NCBI GenBank assembly: GCA_945860575.1
Contig: CAMAQQ010000060.1
Location: 1-7,309 of the forward strand
DNA: 7,309 bases
Source of the DNA: Ferrithrix thermotolerans DSM 19514
GTDB taxonomy: Bacteria > Actinomycetota > Acidimicrobiia > Acidimicrobiales > Ilumatobacteraceae
Reading direction: 5' to 3'
Below, piece by piece: positions 5,338-7,309 of the stretch. Made by a program: the position numbers and the translations under genes. Positions within the stretch are counted from its first letter, which is position 1; each line of letters starts with the position of its first letter. The notes beneath the pieces are model-generated. The model did no database searches, was not told the DNA's origin, and saw only the letters and a list, made by a program, of their open reading frames with translations.

Positions 5338-6897
5338 CTAGACCTGAGAAGCGCGGCCTGCCCAATACGGCGCGCGCAGATCACGCTTTAAAATCTTGCC
5401 CGAGCCGGTCTTTGGTAGTTCGTCGCTCCACGTGACTGAGCGCGGAACTTTGTAGCTCGCTAAATGAACGCGAGCATAAACATCAACATCGGCCTCTGTG
5501 AGTTTTGAGCCTGGTCGGCGAACAATCACCGCGTGCACACTTTCGCCCCACTCTTCACTCGGAATACCAAAAACAGCGGCTTCGTATATCTCTTGATGAT
5601 TTTCAAGCACGCCTTCAATCTCAGCCGGGTAGATGTTCATGCCTGCCGAGATGATCATGTCTTTCTTGCGATCGCAGATATATAGGTATCCATCTTCGTC
5701 GCGATAGGCGATGTCGCCGACTGTTTGATAACCGTGCTTTTGGTCGGCAACGTATTTGTCGTGCTGTTTGTAGTAATCAGCAAATACCGACGGGCTCTTG
5801 ACATATAACTCGCCCGTTTGTAGGGGGCCAAAACCAGTCACTTCATTGCTGTCGTCGTCAAATAATTTAATTTCAACCAATGGCGATGGTTTGCCACATG
5901 AGCCAGGCTTTCGCAACTGATCTTCTGGCAGCAACACACAATTAACGCCAAGTTCGGTTGATCCATAAATCTCGTAGAGCGAAATCGCGGGGAAATACTC
6001 TAGATACATTTTCTTGAGCGTCATGCTCCACGGTGCAGCATTGGCAACCATGCATCGCATTGATGAAACATTGTAATTTTTCTTGATCTCAGGTGGCAGA
6101 TTGCAGATCATTCGAATCGGTGTCGGCGCACTAAATGTCGTTGACGCTTTATATTTATGAACCAGTCGTAACCAATCTTGCGGATCAAATTTACGCTGCG
6201 TAATAATCGTCTGACCAAATGCCAATGCCGTGACCATAAAACCACCGGGGCCACTGTGATAAAGCGGGCCGGTTGTCAGATAAATATCGTTCGGTGAAGC
6301 GCCGAGTAACTGAGCAAGTGCCAAACCTTGTTCTGGGCTCGTGCGCGACGTCCGCAGTGCACCTTTTGGTTTGCCAGTTGTGCCAGATGTGTAAATCATT
6401 GTCGCACCAGGCTCACGGCTTGCGATTATGGCAGGCTCAAGGGGCGACGCTGCTGCCATTAGTTCATCACACGAAAGCATTGACTCAGGCGCGGCGCCAT
6501 CGTAAACCAGAATCTTTTTGACTTTCGGAATCCGGTCACGGATTCGCTCAAATGTTGCCGCGTTTTCGGCGTCTACATAAACGACCGTGGCATCACAGTG
6601 ATCTGTGACATATGCCGACTCGTCATCGCTCAGGCGATAATTAAGTGGCACTGAAGTAATGCCAAGTTTTCGCGCAGCATTTGTCATCACGACGACGCCA
6701 ACAGAGTTTTGCCCGCACCACACAACTTTTTCACCGGGTTGCGTGACGCCAATATCGGTTAAAACGTTGACAAGACGATTCGCTTCTTCGTTAAGTTGCT
6801 GCCAATTCAGTGTGCGAGTTTTGCCATTTGGTCGGTCATCAATCACAGCCAATTTGTTGGGCTGAGTTTGTGCATAGTTTGTTAGAAAGTCAGGCAT
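5338..6897 (-). CDS. Acyl-CoA ligase (ANL superfamily, FadD-like)
   Basis: A 519-residue AMP-forming ligase, full length. Numbered from the ATG at 6897, motifs in order are: P-loop YTSGTTGKPKG (169-179), YGSTE (311-315), the adenylate-ribose Asp395 in TVGDIAYRDEDGYLY, the hinge segment around Arg410 in CDRKKDMIISAGMNIYP, and the catalytic Lys501 in KTGSGKILKR. It would activate a carboxylic acid with ATP and then CoA. The chain class (fatty, aromatic, terpenoid or sterol side chain) is not readable. No thioesterase or carrier domain is attached, so it is a stand-alone ligase rather than an NRPS module. A TTG at 6906 would add three residues, but the ATG gives MPDFLTNYA, the usual start of these enzymes, and is preferred. 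A minus-strand TATGGT (6912-6907) 9 nt upstream could be its -10, giving a leader of 2-3 nt. It is the first gene of an operon with the 157-residue protein. Confidence 0.95.
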   Translation of the reverse strand: MPDFLTNYAQTQPNKLAVIDDRPNGKTRTLNWQQLNEEANRLVNVLTDIGVTQPGEKVVWCGQNSVGVVVMTNAARKLGITSVPLNYRLSDDESAYVTDHCDATVVYVDAENAATFERIRDRIPKVKKILVYDGAAPESMLSCDELMAAASPLEPAIIASREPGATMIYTSGTTGKPKGALRTSRTSPEQGLALAQLLGASPNDIYLTTGPLYHSGPGGFMVTALAFGQTIITQRKFDPQDWLRLVHKYKASTTFSAPTPIRMICNLPPEIKKNYNVSSMRCMVANAAPWSMTLKKMYLEYFPAISLYEIYGSTELGVNCVLLPEDQLRKPGSCGKPSPLVEIKLFDDDSNEVTGFGPLQTGELYVKSPSVFADYYKQHDKYVADQKHGYQTVGDIAYRDEDGYLYICDRKKDMIISAGMNIYPAEIEGVLENHQEIYEAAVFGIPSEEWGESVHAVIVRRPGSKLTEADVDVYARVHLASYKVPRSVTWSDELPKTGSGKILKRDLRAPYWAGRASQV

Positions 6898-6941
6898 TGA
6901 TATCAACCATAGTCAAGGCTCTACACGTAGCCTAAAAGGCT
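6898..6941. promoter_or_regulatory. Divergent promoter region, acyl-CoA ligase / ABC-F, with AGGCT repeats
   Basis: These 44 bp must hold both promoters. AGGCT (6916-6920), AGCCT (6929-6933) and AGGCT (6937-6941) alternate in orientation, and the first pair forms an inverted repeat AGGC..TAC-AC-GTA-GCCT with a 2-nt bulge. On the minus strand TATGGT (6912-6907) is a candidate -10 for the ligase. On the plus strand TAGCCT (6928-6933) is one for the ABC-F gene, 8 nt before its GTG. The inverted repeat overlies the plus-strand -10 and may be an operator. Confidence 0.35.
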
Positions 6942-7309
6942 GTGATTTTGATAGACGCCCAAGGACTAAAAGCCTCTCGACCTAATCGCCCGTTATTTGA
7001 CGATATTTCTTTGACCCTCAGCGATGGCGATCGAATCGGTGTAGTCGGACTAAACGGTTGTGGCAAAAGCACACTGCTGCGAATTTTGAGTGGCGACTAC
7101 TCACCCGACGCGGGCGTCGTGAGATACGGGCGCGGCTCACGAATTGGCATTCTCGCCCAGCAACCAGATTTACCAAAGGGCACTGTGCGCAATGCGGTGG
7201 GTGAAGATTGGCGTGGCGAAGCGATGCTCGATCGGCTCGGCATGACTGGCTTAATTGACGCACAAACAAATGAACTCTCCGGTGGACAACAAAAACGAGT
7301 TGCTCTCGC
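6942..7309 (+). CDS. ABC-F ATPase, N-terminal part (cut by window edge)
   Basis: The frame is open from 6942 to the window end: 122 codons, out of roughly 530-600 in this family. Walker A is GLNGCGKST (36-44), the Q-loop is near Gln73 (ILAQQPD), and the signature LSGGQQKRVAL spans 112-122. No membrane segment precedes the ATPase domain, and the family usually has two tandem ATPase domains, so the rest should lie beyond the window. ABC-F proteins bind the ribosomal E site and act in translation or antibiotic resistance by target protection; this fragment cannot tell which. The start is uncertain. GTG at 6942 gives VILIDAQGL and resembles actinobacterial relatives. TTG at 6948 has AAAAGG 8 nt upstream and would drop two residues. 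An in-frame stop (TAA, 6933-6935) excludes any earlier start. Confidence 0.9.
   Translation, partial: MILIDAQGLKASRPNRPLFDDISLTLSDGDRIGVVGLNGCGKSTLLRILSGDYSPDAGVVRYGRGSRIGILAQQPDLPKGTVRNAVGEDWRGEAMLDRLGMTGLIDAQTNELSGGQQKRVAL

Noticed and set aside
7018..7269. Minus-strand open frame of 83 codons.
   Set aside because: It is antisense to the ABC-F Walker A to signature region.

Overview
The window reads as bacterial chromosome, most likely from an actinomycete-like organism (Actinomycetota; an Acidimicrobiia-type aquatic lineage would fit). This is inferred from gene content: an MMPL exporter, a soluble P450 with a small Fe-S ferredoxin, a FadD-type acyl-CoA ligase, an actinobacterial-looking ABC-F protein and promoters of the leaderless type. 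Base composition is close to half G+C by eye, low for classic actinomycetes. No 16S or other decisive taxonomic marker is present.

Layout, left to right. 1-1196 (-): first 398 residues of an MMPL/RND membrane transporter, cut by the window edge. 1385-2060 (-): a type II toxin-antitoxin pair, Phd/VapB-like antitoxin then PIN-domain VapC toxin. A 12-bp-arm perfect palindrome lies on the antitoxin start, and the pair is bracketed by two copies of a 37-bp repeat that encodes a terminator-like hairpin. 2272-3703 (-): ferredoxin then cytochrome P450, a two-gene operon. 3763-4830 (+): a 2-oxoglutarate/Fe(II) oxygenase of the isopenicillin-N-synthase-like family, divergent from the ferredoxin across 59 bp. 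4855-6897 (-): an acyl-CoA ligase followed after 9 bp by an uncharacterised 157-residue protein. 6942-7309 (+): N-terminal part of an ABC-F ATPase, cut by the window edge.

The metabolic core is two oxygenases of unrelated chemistry (P450 with its electron donor, and a 2OG dioxygenase) sharing a divergent promoter region, next to an acid-activating ligase. This could serve oxidation and CoA activation of a lipid, terpenoid or aromatic acid, but nothing in the sequence fixes the substrate.

The least ordinary signals are non-coding. Three genes (vapB, ferredoxin, 2OG oxygenase) have a TANNNT -10 element exactly 6 nt before the ATG, indicating leaderless mRNAs and moving the ferredoxin start inward by two codons. 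The toxin-antitoxin cassette sits between two near-identical hairpin repeats whose stem is fully paired only in minus-strand RNA. I see no tRNA, rRNA, CRISPR array, transposase or integrase.
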